Positions 7,203-14,947 of a DNA stretch of 53,747 nt are shown here, piece after piece. The notes beneath the pieces are model-generated. The model made no database searches. It was not told the DNA's origin and saw only the letters and a program-made list of their open reading frames with translations. The stretch covers positions 1-53,747 of the forward strand of contig CAJTZS010000027.1 in the NCBI GenBank assembly GCA_910584055.1, written 5' to 3'. Numbering within the stretch: the stretch's first letter is position 1; each line of letters opens with the position of its first letter. Made by a program: the position numbers and the translations under genes. The DNA comes from an uncultured Muribaculaceae bacterium. Lineage in GTDB: Bacteria > Bacteroidota > Bacteroidia > Bacteroidales > Muribaculaceae.

Positions 7203-7940
7203 ATGGAAAACCAAAGGATATTGAATAAACTACTTCGGACACAGAATTTCAGCGACTCTCGTACAAATTTGCTGTTGGCGGAAAACAATATACGCGCATT
7301 GGTTGAGATAGAGAAAGTGTTAGCGGTTGTCAGTAATATGGCTGATGGTACAAGCCGTATCTTCGATGGCGGTTTTGGCAGTACAATCGGCTTAAAAAAC
7401 TATAGTCGTGAAGATTCTATATGGGAAACCGGGATACTGTCACTGATGTCGGATGAAGAGCAGGAAGAGAAATATATCGCCGAACTACGTTTTTTTCATT
7501 ATATCAGGCATCAGCCTAAGCAGTTTCGCAATAACTATTATCTGATTTCAAAACTGCGTTTTAATCAGGATGGTAAAAAATTCATGGATGTGCTCCACCG
7601 TATGTATTATGTGTATGATGACAGTGCAGAGAATATTATTGGTGCTATCTGCACCTACGGTCCATTGACTTTTGATTTCAACGGAAAAAGTCACGCTGTC
7701 AATTCACTGACCGGAATCTCAGAGCCACTGACATCATCAACCAACAGTACAGTGCTTAGCAAACGGGAGTGCCAGATACTATCTCTTATTGCATCGGGGT
7801 TCAAAAGCGCAGAGATTGCTGATCGGTTGAATATCAGCAAGCATACTGTAAGCCGGCATAGACAAGAGATTCTTGCCCGATTGCAAGTGAAGAACTCTAT
7901 TGAAGCGTGCCGATTGGCAAAGTCAATGAAGCTTATCTGA
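7203..7940 (+). CDS. LuxR-type (GerE HTH) regulator with PAS-like sensor
   Basis: 245 residues. The N-terminal 160 or so look like a PAS-type sensor as seen in Bacteroidales LuxR proteins (VVSNMADGTSRIFDGGFG, later EDSIWETGILSLM). The C-terminus is a GerE helix-turn-helix (LSKRECQILSLIASGFKSAE, then IADRLNISKHTVSRHRQEIL). No receiver domain or phosphoacceptor Asp is visible, so it is a one-component regulator. It is divergent from the acetyltransferase-DUF1349 operon and probably controls it through the palindromes at 7142-7188. The signal is unknown. Confidence 0.88.
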   Translation: MENQRILNKLLRTQNFSDSRTNLLLAENNIRALVEIEKVLAVVSNMADGTSRIFDGGFGSTIGLKNYSREDSIWETGILSLMSDEEQEEKYIAELRFFHYIRHQPKQFRNNYYLISKLRFNQDGKKFMDVLHRMYYVYDDSAENIIGAICTYGPLTFDFNGKSHAVNSLTGISEPLTSSTNSTVLSKRECQILSLIASGFKSAEIADRLNISKHTVSRHRQEILARLQVKNSIEACRLAKSMKLI

Positions 7941-8021
7941 TTGGAACAATAGCCCCGTGCTAATTATCACTTTTGGCCACAATACGTTATAATTTCATTT
8001 TTATAGATTAATAACAAACGG

Positions 8022-8054
8022 GCGCAATTCTTCACTCAGTTGATAGATTATCAT
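8022..8054 (-). pseudogene. Remnant of the start of an AraC-type gene
   Basis: The stretch ending in CAT at 8052-8054 would encode MIIYQLSEELR, matching MTIYQPSEELR at the start of the AraC regulator (3981-4763). About 30 of 32 bases are identical. The frame ends at once because the following sequence is unrelated. This is a leftover from a duplication or replacement of the AraC gene. The rest of 7941-8055 is non-coding. Confidence 0.6.
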
Positions 8055-8055
8055 A

Positions 8056-8625
8056 TTAATAGTCAAGTAGTCTGCCGCAGTCATGCCAGTCGCCTATCAT
8101 TTCGCCTCGTTCGCTTGCTTCGATAAGCTTTCGCAGCCGACTGTCAAACAGTTCTCTTTTAGCCTTGTTTCGCTGGATATTGTCGATACGCACTCGTTGG
8201 TAAAGGCTTGGAAATGAATTGAAATTAATCCATGCGGTCGGATTGGTACTGAATGCTTCAATTATTTCCGGAATAATCTCAAATTCGGCATTAAGATCGG
8301 GGCAAGCGGCGCGACCGCTATCAGTCATCAAACCGAGACGTTCAAGGTGGCGGCAACGTTCCTTATTCAGCTCAGTCCACCTCCCTGACTTGGTTCTCGG
8401 TCCAAAACGTTGAAGCGTTACACCATCTACATTCTTTACAGTTGAATCTATCCAGCCGAAGCATAATGCCTCCTCTACCGCATCAAGATACCATAATGCG
8501 TCAACAGGTGGAGTCTTGCCGCGCTTCGCGGAAATCCAACACTCCTTTTCAGTTGCACTGTTCCGCATCAGCCAATCCCGGAAATCTTTGCGATTGCGTA
8601 TGTCAAGAACATTTTTTGGTGTCAT
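8056..8625 (-). CDS. YdeI/OmpD-associated family protein
   Basis: 189 residues of the YdeI/OmpD-associated family. Visible family features are an N-terminal RKDFRDWLMRNSATEKECW, the conserved core ALWYLDAVEEALCFGWIDS, the segment RFGPRTKSGRWTELNKER and a basic C-terminal helix (IDNIQRNKAKRELFDSRLRK). The biochemical role is not established; members are linked to antimicrobial-peptide tolerance or envelope functions in some bacteria. Its ATG overlaps the tautomerase stop (ATGA), so both are co-translated from the promoter at 8842-8849. Confidence 0.85.
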   Translation of the reverse strand: MTPKNVLDIRNRKDFRDWLMRNSATEKECWISAKRGKTPPVDALWYLDAVEEALCFGWIDSTVKNVDGVTLQRFGPRTKSGRWTELNKERCRHLERLGLMTDSGRAACPDLNAEFEIIPEIIEAFSTNPTAWINFNSFPSLYQRVRIDNIQRNKAKRELFDSRLRKLIEASERGEMIGDWHDCGRLLDY

Positions 8626-8822
8626 CCTTTATAGTTGCGTTTTATCTCGTCGATTGATTTGCCGCCGATACCAAAGTTCTCGTCAGGCATTTCTTTGATG
8701 GTTACGGTGAAGAACTGCTCCGGGATATGGGTTATCTTCGAGGCTGTGGCTGTAAGCCTCTCAATCAACTGTTTCTTCTGTTCAGCGGTCAGTTTGCCGC
8801 TCTCGATTGATATATAGGGCAT
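8622..8822 (-). CDS. 4-oxalocrotonate tautomerase-like enzyme
   Basis: 66 residues, the short form of the tautomerase superfamily. After removal of Met the N-terminal proline (MPYISIESGKL) is the catalytic base. The family pattern of a long helix (AEQKKQLIERLTATASKI) and a C-terminal strand (FTVTIKEMPDENFGIGGKSI) is present. The substrate is unknown. It is first in a two-gene operon with the YdeI-like gene, overlapping it by 4 bases. Confidence 0.88.
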   Translation of the reverse strand: MPYISIESGKLTAEQKKQLIERLTATASKITHIPEQFFTVTIKEMPDENFGIGGKSIDEIKRNYKG

Positions 8823-8841
8823 ATATTACTTTGTTTTTAGA

Positions 8842-8867
8842 CAAAGTTAATCAAAATTGCCCGATTT
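8842..8867 (-). promoter_or_regulatory. Promoter block upstream of the tautomerase gene
   Basis: On the minus strand AAATCGGGCAATTTTGAT precedes TAACTTTG (8842-8849), a -7 box 20 bases from the start codon. It is 22 of 26 identical to the block at 5774-5799 in front of the arginase-fold gene. A divergent TAACTTTG at 8872-8879 probably serves the HU gene. Confidence 0.5.
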
Positions 8868-8909
8868 TTAGTAACTTTGTATTCTTAATATCAGCTAATC
8901 CAAGGAATT

Positions 8910-9188
8910 ATGACAAAAGCAGAAATAGCAAGTGAAATCGCAAAGACAACCGGCATCGACAAGGCTGCGGTTGTTACAGTAGTCGAACAGTTTATGACCG
9001 TTGTCAAGGATAGCCTTGCTCACGGTGAAAACGTGTATCTCCGTGGATTCGGTTCTTTCATCGTAAAGACCAGAGCCGAAAAGACCGCCCGCAACATCAG
9101 CAAAAACACAACTATCATAATTCCGGCCCATAATATCCCGGCATTCAAACCCGCAAACACCTTCAAAGAGGAAGTCGCAAGCAAGTAA
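8910..9188 (+). CDS. HU/IHF-family DNA-binding protein
   Basis: 92 residues, the typical HU length. The N-terminal helices (MTKAEIASEIAKTTGIDKAA) are followed by the signature GENVYLRGFGSFIVKTRAEK. The beta-arm carries the DNA-inserting proline region (TTIIIPAHNIPAFKPA). HU bends DNA as a dimer. ICE-borne HU proteins may help integration, transfer or local silencing, but that is inference. A TAACTTTG box at 8872-8879 lies 30 bases upstream. It is followed directly by a small membrane protein gene. Confidence 0.92.
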   Translation: MTKAEIASEIAKTTGIDKAAVVTVVEQFMTVVKDSLAHGENVYLRGFGSFIVKTRAEKTARNISKNTTIIIPAHNIPAFKPANTFKEEVASK

Positions 9189-9419
9189 ATGAAACTAAGT
9201 CCAACGGCAAAGAAAGCCATTTCAGCATTACTCATTTTATTGTTGATGGCTGGATTGTATGGAGCAATAATTGCCCTGTGCAATCAGTATCTACGAGAAC
9301 ATGATTTGTTGACAAAATCATCAAAGTTTGTACTCGGAGTATTTATGTTTGCAGGATTCTATTTCATTTACAAATGGTTCTCAAAACGGATTGACACAAT
9401 CCAAAAACAAAAAGATTGA
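9189..9419 (+). CDS. Small membrane protein with two transmembrane helices
   Basis: 76 residues starting right after the HU stop codon. Two hydrophobic segments, about 9-28 (ISALLILLLMAGLYGAIIAL) and 44-62 (FVLGVFMFAGFYFIYKWF), are joined by a charged loop. The C-terminus is basic and polar. No family is recognised. Its stop overlaps the next start (TGATG), so HU, this protein and the acidic peptide gene are probably one operon. Confidence 0.6.
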   Translation: MKLSPTAKKAISALLILLLMAGLYGAIIALCNQYLREHDLLTKSSKFVLGVFMFAGFYFIYKWFSKRIDTIQKQKD

Positions 9420-9568
9420 TGGACTACGAAGATAAAGAATATGGCGAAAATCCCGTTGATGATATGATGACAGATTACGATTATCATATCAATACCGGAG
9501 AATTGCCGGAACTGTTTGATGAATCATCGGTTGACGACTACATCGCCAACCTTAACGACTGGGACTAA
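9419..9568 (+). CDS. Small acidic protein, unknown
   Basis: 49 residues, very acidic (repeated Asp/Glu/Tyr: MDYEDKEYGENPVDDMMTDY, ending NDWD). Its ATG overlaps the previous stop in TGATG, and DUF3781 starts 7 bases after its stop. This tight spacing is the main support for it being real. The composition resembles DNA-mimic or antitoxin-like acidic proteins, but that is only a resemblance in charge. Confidence 0.5.
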   Translation: MDYEDKEYGENPVDDMMTDYDYHINTGELPELFDESSVDDYIANLNDWD

Positions 9569-9575
9569 TATTAAA

Positions 9576-9815
9576 ATGGAAGTTTATCCTTTTAGTATAA
9601 CGGGCTTGCATACAACTCCTTTGGGAGCCGAACGCATCAGACGGAATCTTGACTTGGAAGACTCCATTGATGTTGTTAATTTTTGTCGGGCTTTCATTCT
9701 CGAAGATTTTGCCAAATTTGAACGCAAAGGCAAAAACTGGTATGTGAATTCCGGGCATATTAGAATTACTATCAACGCTAACAGTAACACAATAATCACC
9801 GCCCACAAAATCTAA
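9576..9815 (+). CDS. DUF3781 family protein
   Basis: 79 residues from ATG 9576. Family features are the N-terminal GLHTTPLGAERIRRNLDL, a central helix (DSIDVVNFCRAFI) and the C-terminal KGKNWYVNSGHIRITINANS then NTIITAHKI, typical of DUF3781. The function is unknown; the fold suggests a small alpha/beta protein. An earlier in-frame ATG at 9516 would overlap the acidic gene and lacks family similarity, so it was not used. It is the fourth gene in the HU-led cluster. Confidence 0.75.
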   Translation: MEVYPFSITGLHTTPLGAERIRRNLDLEDSIDVVNFCRAFILEDFAKFERKGKNWYVNSGHIRITINANSNTIITAHKI

Positions 9816-9865
9816 TCGGAGGTATTCAAGACAATCATTGTCTATTGTTGTTATGGATACGCTCG

Positions 9866-9982
9866 ATGGACACAGCCAAGATTCTGCCTGGACTAAGATA
9901 TAGTATCGTGGATCTCAAAGGCGGAGTCATTGAAAGGGAAGACAGCAATCTTCCAGTATCGACAATAGATCTATCCAAATAA
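9866..9982 (+). CDS. Possible 38-residue protein
   Basis: ATG 9866 opens a frame of 38 codons (MDTAKILPGLRYSIVDLKGG, ending PVSTIDLSK) that stops 12 bases before the acyltransferase start. The balanced, protein-like composition is the only support; no family is recognised. It could also be the tail of a degraded gene. The remaining 9816-9994 shows nothing else. Confidence 0.3.
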   Translation: MDTAKILPGLRYSIVDLKGGVIEREDSNLPVSTIDLSK

Positions 9983-9994
9983 GTTGACTATGAC

Positions 9995-10618
9995 ATGGAA
10001 AAAATCAGAAATCGCGTGAGTGCTCACGAAGTGAGAATCGACGTTTCTAAGCAGAGCGAAGAGGAACTGGCCCTTGCTAAAGAACAATCGCAACTCATAT
10101 TCAAGTTTAATCATACAATGCCCGGCACAGCAGAGTATGATGAACTGATGCACCGTATATTCCCGAACATGGGAGAAGGTTCCAGAGTCAGCACACCGCT
10201 GACTGCCGTAAGACCGCACATGGTAAGCATCGGTAAAAATGTCGTGGTAATGCCCGGATGCCTTATGATGTCGGCCGGAGGAATCACGATTGATGACGGT
10301 GCGATGATTGCAGCCAACGTGCAACTTATTTCCAATAATCACGACCTTTATGAACGTCAGATAATAACCTGCAAGCCGGTTCACATTGGCAAAAACGCAT
10401 GGGTTGGAGCAGGAGCGACAATCCTGCCCGGTGTTACTATCGGCGACAACGCTGTTGTCGGAGCCGCCAGCGTTGTAACCAAAGACGTTCCAGCCAATAC
10501 AATCGTCGCCGGTAATCCAGCAAAGGTCATCAAGCGGATTCCTCCGCTGTCAGAGTGCTCAGCAAATAATGACAACGATGAATTCATACAACTCGGACTT
10601 GACAGTTGCGGGGACTGA
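9995..10618 (+). CDS. Hexapeptide-repeat acyltransferase (Maa/LacA-like)
   Basis: 207 residues. It has an unusual charged N-terminal extension (RVSAHEVRIDVSKQSEEELA), a helix, then the left-handed beta-helix (VSIGKNVVVMPGCLMMSAGG; VQLISNNHDLYERQI with the catalytic His in NNHD; IGKNAWVGAGATILPGVTIG; VVGAASVVTKDVPANTIVAG). It likely transfers an acetyl group to a sugar or similar acceptor from acetyl-CoA. It is a different subgroup from the 6560-7120 enzyme. The C-terminus has an additional acidic tail. It is convergent with the lysozyme gene at the edge of the tra operon. Confidence 0.85.
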   Translation: MEKIRNRVSAHEVRIDVSKQSEEELALAKEQSQLIFKFNHTMPGTAEYDELMHRIFPNMGEGSRVSTPLTAVRPHMVSIGKNVVVMPGCLMMSAGGITIDDGAMIAANVQLISNNHDLYERQIITCKPVHIGKNAWVGAGATILPGVTIGDNAVVGAASVVTKDVPANTIVAGNPAKVIKRIPPLSECSANNDNDEFIQLGLDSCGD

Positions 10619-10682
10619 AATAATTATCGAAGGGACACACTCAGAAAGCGCATCCCTCCGACAGTATCGTGAGATACTGATT

Positions 10683-11210
10683 TTACGGAATGAAAAGGGC
10701 GGCAAGCTCTGTGAGCCTGCGATTGTATAAGCCTTTATGCCTCTTGCCTTTGTAGCGGCAGTGGGAGGTGTAGGCTTTGAAGATGTTACGGTCACCGGAT
10801 TTCAGTTTTTTCAGGATGCTGCTTTTGTTGACTACGCCGGGGCCGCAGTTGTAGGCGAGTGCGCCGAGAAGAACGGAGTCTTTGCCGTATTGGGAGTAGA
10901 GGGCGCAGAACTTGGCGAGGTCTTTGCGAAGTAATGCGTCAGCCTGTGCTTCGGTGAGCTGTACGCCTCGGCGGTATGGTTCGCCCGGCTGGACTTGATG
11001 CCCATAGCCGACATAGGGCCAGTGGCGGGGCTTATGGAGCGTTTCATACTTTTTAATTATCAGGACTGCACGCTCAAAGAGCGGCAGTTCCATTATACTT
11101 CGGTTCTTTCTCTGCTGCGCTCCGAAGGCGCTTCGCGATGAGGCGGCGAAGGCCGGCGAAGTGACCGCGAGGGTCACTATCGCCATGAGGAATATTAGGA
11201 TTCTTTTCAT
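10683..11210 (-). CDS. Exported GH24 lysozyme of the conjugation operon
   Basis: 175 residues with a signal peptide (MKRILIFLMAIVTLAVTSPA, cleavage after AFA). The phage-type lysozyme (GH24) core is IIKKYETLHK with the catalytic Glu, then YVGYGHQVQPGE, and the helix LTEAQADALLRKDLAKF and GALAYNCGPG. It would open peptidoglycan locally for the conjugation machinery. Lysozymes in this position are standard in Bacteroidales ICEs. It overlaps the traQ end by 4 bases and is the last gene of the tra operon in this window. Confidence 0.9.
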   Translation of the reverse strand: MKRILIFLMAIVTLAVTSPAFAASSRSAFGAQQRKNRSIMELPLFERAVLIIKKYETLHKPRHWPYVGYGHQVQPGEPYRRGVQLTEAQADALLRKDLAKFCALYSQYGKDSVLLGALAYNCGPGVVNKSSILKKLKSGDRNIFKAYTSHCRYKGKRHKGLYNRRLTELAALFIP

Positions 11211-11743
11211 AAGCCGATGGGTGTTATGGTTCCGGGATTGACGGGTGTGATGATGCCGGGTGTCTTGCCGCCGTTATCATCGCCGCTGTCCTTGCTGTTG
11301 AACTCAAAGGTCTGTTCCCACGGGGTCGAGTTGAAATTATCCTGAATGACCACGAGGAATTTGTGAGCATCGGAGGACTGGGCGGTATAGTTCAGTCGGA
11401 AGGTCTTTCTTTCGAGAAGCACACGGTCATTGTTGACCAGCACCGGGCCATCGACCAGTTTCAGTGTTCCCTCGCCGTCATACTGGAAATAGCGGATTGT
11501 GTAGAGGGTGTTGGCATAGTTGCCTTCGGGTTTGATCTCGAAGCGCAGCTCAACGGTCTCGCCCTTTGTGATTTTGTCACCGTAAGGCATGACTTCCACT
11601 GTAAAGGGATAGGACTGCTGAACATCGAGGTCATCGGAGCAGGAAGTCAGAGAGATAACGATTGCGAAGAGTGCAATCCAGAAGCCGAAGAAACGGCAGG
11701 GAGTGAGACGGATTTCGCCGATTTTGTTGATGATTGTTTTCAC
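11207..11743 (-). CDS. traQ: TraQ-like conjugal transfer lipoprotein (DUF3872)
   Basis: 178 residues. The lipobox is at ISLTSC near residue 35, preceded by a hydrophobic segment; the N-terminal extension is long, so MKTIINKIGEI could be shortened. The mature part is a beta-sandwich typical of TraQ/DUF3872 (PFTVEVMPYGDKITKGETVE; LRFEIKPEGNYANTLYTIRY; QDNFNSTPWEQTFEFNSKDS) and ends in a Gly/Pro/Thr tail. It lies between the primase-like TraP and the lysozyme, as in CTnDOT-type operons. Its exact role is unknown. Confidence 0.85.
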   Translation of the reverse strand: MKTIINKIGEIRLTPCRFFGFWIALFAIVISLTSCSDDLDVQQSYPFTVEVMPYGDKITKGETVELRFEIKPEGNYANTLYTIRYFQYDGEGTLKLVDGPVLVNNDRVLLERKTFRLNYTAQSSDAHKFLVVIQDNFNSTPWEQTFEFNSKDSGDDNGGKTPGIITPVNPGTITPIGL

Positions 11744-11748
11744 GTTTT

Positions 11749-12615
11749 TCAGAGTTTGAGTTTTGTTGATTTTTTCGGATAGAGCGACATGAGATAGTCG
11801 TTCAGATCCTTGTGGTTGGGATAGAGTGCCGACTTGTCCATGACCCGGTCACCGAACTCCCGCCTGAGTCTGGCGAGAGCAGCACGACCGGCAGCGTCAT
11901 TGTCAAGAAAGCACTGGATGACGGTGTAGTCTCCGAGAGGGGCAATAGCCTTCTGGATATTGGCAACTGAGTTGAGCACGATAGTGTCGAGTCCGTCGTT
12001 ATAGCCGAGGCGTTCCGCTGAAAGGAAGTCGATGAAGCCCTCAAACACATTACACCGGGCGTTGCCATTCGCTATGTGGGTTATGTGCTTTGGCGGATAT
12101 GATCCCTTGAAGAAAGAATTTCTCAGTTCAAAACCATGTGCATTGTTCTCAAAGCCGATGGCATAGTACCGCTTTCCATGAAGTTCATAATCCACCTGCA
12201 CACAGTAGCGTTGTGCGATGTTTCGGGGAATACCTCTATCAGCGAGATATTTCAGCAATGCCGGAGATTCCAGTTTTGACACTCTCACATCTTCAAAGGT
12301 AGGCTGCTCGATGAACGGCACAGGCTTGTATGGCTTTTCAATCGGCATACTCATTTTCTGTGCGATGAACTCAGCCTGCCTGATGAAGTCGGTGGAGTTA
12401 CACAGTTCTCCGGCAAGAGTGAAGATGTCGCCGCCTGCGCCACTGCCAAAATCGAACCATACCCCCTTGCGGGGATTGACATGAAACGAGGGCTTACGCT
12501 CACTTCGGCAAGGGGAATAAAACCACAGACCTTTGCTGTCGCGTCCGGTAGGCTGATAGCCCAACTGATTCAGGAACTCGACAAGCGAGATTTTACGGAT
12601 TTCGTCGATGTTCAT
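11749..12615 (-). CDS. traP: TraP-like primase with toprim domain
   Basis: 288 residues. The N-terminal 75 residues resemble the CHC2 primase zinc finger (FYSPCRSERKPSFHVNPRKG, then WFDFGSGAGGDIFTLAGEL), but three of four zinc ligands are lost, with only Cys36 left. The C-terminal half is a toprim domain: NVFEGFIDFLSAERLG with the catalytic Glu, and FLDNDAAGRAAL with the Asp pair. DnaG-like TraP could prime the transferred strand in recipients. It overlaps the upstream gene by 4 bases, so both are co-translated. Confidence 0.85.
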   Translation of the reverse strand: MNIDEIRKISLVEFLNQLGYQPTGRDSKGLWFYSPCRSERKPSFHVNPRKGVWFDFGSGAGGDIFTLAGELCNSTDFIRQAEFIAQKMSMPIEKPYKPVPFIEQPTFEDVRVSKLESPALLKYLADRGIPRNIAQRYCVQVDYELHGKRYYAIGFENNAHGFELRNSFFKGSYPPKHITHIANGNARCNVFEGFIDFLSAERLGYNDGLDTIVLNSVANIQKAIAPLGDYTVIQCFLDNDAAGRAALARLRREFGDRVMDKSALYPNHKDLNDYLMSLYPKKSTKLKL

Positions 12616-13307
12616 AGGCGCATCTTCCGTTTCGGTTTGTCTGGCTCCTGCTCCTGTTTGGGAGGCTCCACCTTCTGCTCCTGTCGCTCGTTCTTTCTAT
12701 CGAAGTAGCCCATCTGCCCTGCGATGTAGAGGTTTAACTCCGACATATTGCATGAGCCTGTCAGTTCATAGGCGAGGTCATAGATTCCGCCGTATGCGCC
12801 GGACTTGGTATCACGCCAGAGGTTTGTCTCGGTGTTGATTACCATAGTCGGCTCGTGCTTGTCATCGTAAGGGGCTTTGTAAACCCTGAGATTGCCGTCG
12901 GCTGCCACGGGGTGTTCCTGACCGAGAGCCTTCATAAAGTCAGTGAGTTTCACCTTCTTTATGTCGAGGCTGATAACCATAGGCTCCGGCGGGCGACGCG
13001 CCATTGCCGAAAGTTCCTTGCCCTGCTCATACTCGTTCATCATTTTGAGTATATAATCAATCGGGTCCTTATAGATGTCCGGATTCATCGCCAGAGATGC
13101 GAGGTCTTTCAGACCGCCGGAATCATCAGTTGCGTAATCGTGCCAGCGGTTAGTTTTGACGTCAACCAAAAAAATTGGTTCCGGATCATCACGGTATGGA
13201 GTATAATACATCGCTGCTCCCTCATATACTACTGCCGGCTTTTCGCCGAGAGCCGCCATGAACTCCGTCAGCGAAATATTCTTTATGTCATTCTTTGTGT
13301 ATCGCAT
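12612..13307 (-). CDS. Protein with two degenerate primase zinc-finger-like repeats
   Basis: 231 residues containing the same module twice: residues 1-75 (IKNISLTEFMAALGEKP, YYTPYRDDPEPIFLVDVKTN, RWHDYATDDSGGLKDLA) and 118-190 (KKVKLTDFMKALGQEHP, VYKAPYDDKHEPTMVINTET, LWRDTKSGAYGGIYDLAYEL). Each module copies the layout of the TraP N-terminus with no zinc-binding cysteines. The C-terminus is basic and Gln/Glu-rich (EQEPDKPKRKMRL). It directly precedes and overlaps traP. A role as DNA-binding partner of the primase is inference. TraP-associated genes like this occur in related ICEs, but no established name is used here. Confidence 0.7.
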   Translation of the reverse strand: MRYTKNDIKNISLTEFMAALGEKPAVVYEGAAMYYTPYRDDPEPIFLVDVKTNRWHDYATDDSGGLKDLASLAMNPDIYKDPIDYILKMMNEYEQGKELSAMARRPPEPMVISLDIKKVKLTDFMKALGQEHPVAADGNLRVYKAPYDDKHEPTMVINTETNLWRDTKSGAYGGIYDLAYELTGSCNMSELNLYIAGQMGYFDRKNERQEQKVEPPKQEQEPDKPKRKMRL

Positions 13308-13310
13308 AGG

Positions 13311-13895
13311 CTATTCGATTATGAATTTTACACCGACACCATAGGTTGTATGGTATATCTGAACATCGCTACCGAAAGTGAACCGTCCTTTTACATTGGC
13401 GGTCAGGGCTATCTTATCGGAGAGATAGAACTCTGCCTGCAAGTTGAGCGCACCGCCATAGATGAAATTATCGCCGTCATGGAGCGTGGAGCCGTCGGAA
13501 AGTGTTTTCTTGCCCCAGTTCACCGTCTCATATCCGGCAAGTGCGGATATACCGCCGTAGAGGTGGAATGTCATCGAGTAGTCGCTGACAAGGTGGAGAT
13601 TGTATCCGGCTTCTCCCGTGAACTGAGCCACCGGGATACGGCCTTTCTCACCGTAAGGCTTGTGTATCTGGAGATATTCGCCACCGATAGACCATGTATT
13701 GCCATGATTGCCTGTGAATACCGAGTAGAACACTCCGAGGTCATATCCGCTGTTGCGGGATTTGCCGGTATAGAAACCGTCTGCCATATTTGCCTTGACT
13801 TCCACGGCTGACATTCCGGGGAGGCATCGCTGGGCCATTGCCCGCCCTCCGAAGAGGGTGAGCATGGCAGCGATTATCATTATCGCTTTTCTCAT
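13311..13895 (-). CDS. traO: TraO-like outer-membrane beta-barrel protein
   Basis: 194 residues with a signal peptide (MRKAIMIIAAMLTLFGGRAM, cleavage after AMA). The mature part alternates hydrophobic and polar residues in beta-strands and ends with a classical outer-membrane C-terminus (TYGVGVKFIIE). This matches conjugative transposon TraO proteins, which likely form an outer-membrane part of the mating apparatus. It sits between traN and the primase-related genes with 11 and 3 base gaps. Confidence 0.85.
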   Translation of the reverse strand: MRKAIMIIAAMLTLFGGRAMAQRCLPGMSAVEVKANMADGFYTGKSRNSGYDLGVFYSVFTGNHGNTWSIGGEYLQIHKPYGEKGRIPVAQFTGEAGYNLHLVSDYSMTFHLYGGISALAGYETVNWGKKTLSDGSTLHDGDNFIYGGALNLQAEFYLSDKIALTANVKGRFTFGSDVQIYHTTYGVGVKFIIE

Positions 13896-13906
13896 TGTTT
13901 ACTCTT

Positions 13907-14917
13907 TTACTGAATTGATAACTCGTCGATTACATTTGCTCTCACTATGTCCTCGTTATCGACCACAAAGGACTGATGACGGCCGCCTTCCTTCTCGGCG
14001 ACCTCGATAACGAGCTGCTTGTCGTTGGGGATTGTGAATTTCTCCAGAGCGAACACGGTTCTTTCAGATGTTTTTCCGTGTACCACCGTCACATAGTTGT
14101 GGGCGCGGAGCGGTTCAAGTACCTGCTCCTGCATGGCGGTTCGCTTGATAACCTTCTTGTCCACAATCTTGAAGCTCACATAGTCGATGTCAAAGGCTAT
14201 GTTGGATGTGTTCTTCAGTTCGGTATGAAAGTATAGCAAACCGTTGTTCACATAGATTGATTTCAGGAGAAACTGCACACTGAAACGCTTTGAGCCGATA
14301 TGCTTGATTTCGCGCTTGTTCTGCTTGTGGATTGACTTCATAATCAGCTTGACAAGCATCGGCGACTCCTGTCCGAGTTTCTCCAGATAAACCTGCTGTG
14401 CGTTGTTTGGACGGTTCACCGCTTCACCATCATGGAGGAAGTCGGTCATCTCAATGCTCAGAAGCAGAGGCTCTTTCGCAAATTTGACGTTGAACGTGTA
14501 ATATGATCCATCATCGGTGATTACCGACAGGTTGGTCTCCTGCTTGAACGACTTGAAGGCTGACTTTACACGCAGCACGTTCTTGGCACCATCGGCAAGA
14601 CCTGCCACGAGGTTCTCGTTTCCGAGGTCAACGTATGTGATTTCAGCCGGAAAGATGATGTGAGTGGTCTTGTTGTAGCAGACCTCCAGAGCGTGAGGGG
14701 GAATCATGCGGTCGAAGCCCACCTTGCGGGTAAGTCCGTCGAACTTGTCGCCGTCGGTGTAGTTGGCTCCGTACACGTTCATGTCGTGTTCGGCTACCTG
14801 TTCAGTGTCGGAAGACACATTGTTATCGGTGTTTTTGGGTGCCTTGTCTTTGGCAAAGGCGGGGGTTGCCATGCCGATGAGGGCGATGGCTGAGAGAATA
14901 AATGTTTTCAGTTTCAT
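13907..14917 (-). CDS. traN: TraN conjugal transfer protein (DUF4138)
   Basis: 336 residues with a signal peptide (MKLKTFILSAIALIGMATPA, cleavage near AFA). The DUF4138/TraN hallmarks are VCYNKTTHIIFPAEITYVDL near 80-100, KSAFKSFKQETNLSVITDDG, YYTFNVKFA and LYFHTELKNTSNIAFDIDYV. It is an outer-membrane-associated VirB9-like component by family position (inference). The start codon is preceded by the shared leader motif CCACTTAATCCAACGT (14926-14941). Confidence 0.9.
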   Translation of the reverse strand: MKLKTFILSAIALIGMATPAFAKDKAPKNTDNNVSSDTEQVAEHDMNVYGANYTDGDKFDGLTRKVGFDRMIPPHALEVCYNKTTHIIFPAEITYVDLGNENLVAGLADGAKNVLRVKSAFKSFKQETNLSVITDDGSYYTFNVKFAKEPLLLSIEMTDFLHDGEAVNRPNNAQQVYLEKLGQESPMLVKLIMKSIHKQNKREIKHIGSKRFSVQFLLKSIYVNNGLLYFHTELKNTSNIAFDIDYVSFKIVDKKVIKRTAMQEQVLEPLRAHNYVTVVHGKTSERTVFALEKFTIPNDKQLVIEVAEKEGGRHQSFVVDNEDIVRANVIDELSIQ

Positions 14918-14925
14918 AAAAATTT

Positions 14926-14941
14926 ACGTTGGATTAAGTGG
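14926..14941 (-). promoter_or_regulatory. Conserved leader motif before traN
   Basis: On the minus strand CCACTTAATCCAACGT stands 8 bases before the traN ATG. Identical or near-identical copies precede traI (18739-18754), mobA (26266-26280) and, more weakly, traM and traA. Confidence 0.6.
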
Positions 14942-14947
14942 TCGTTT

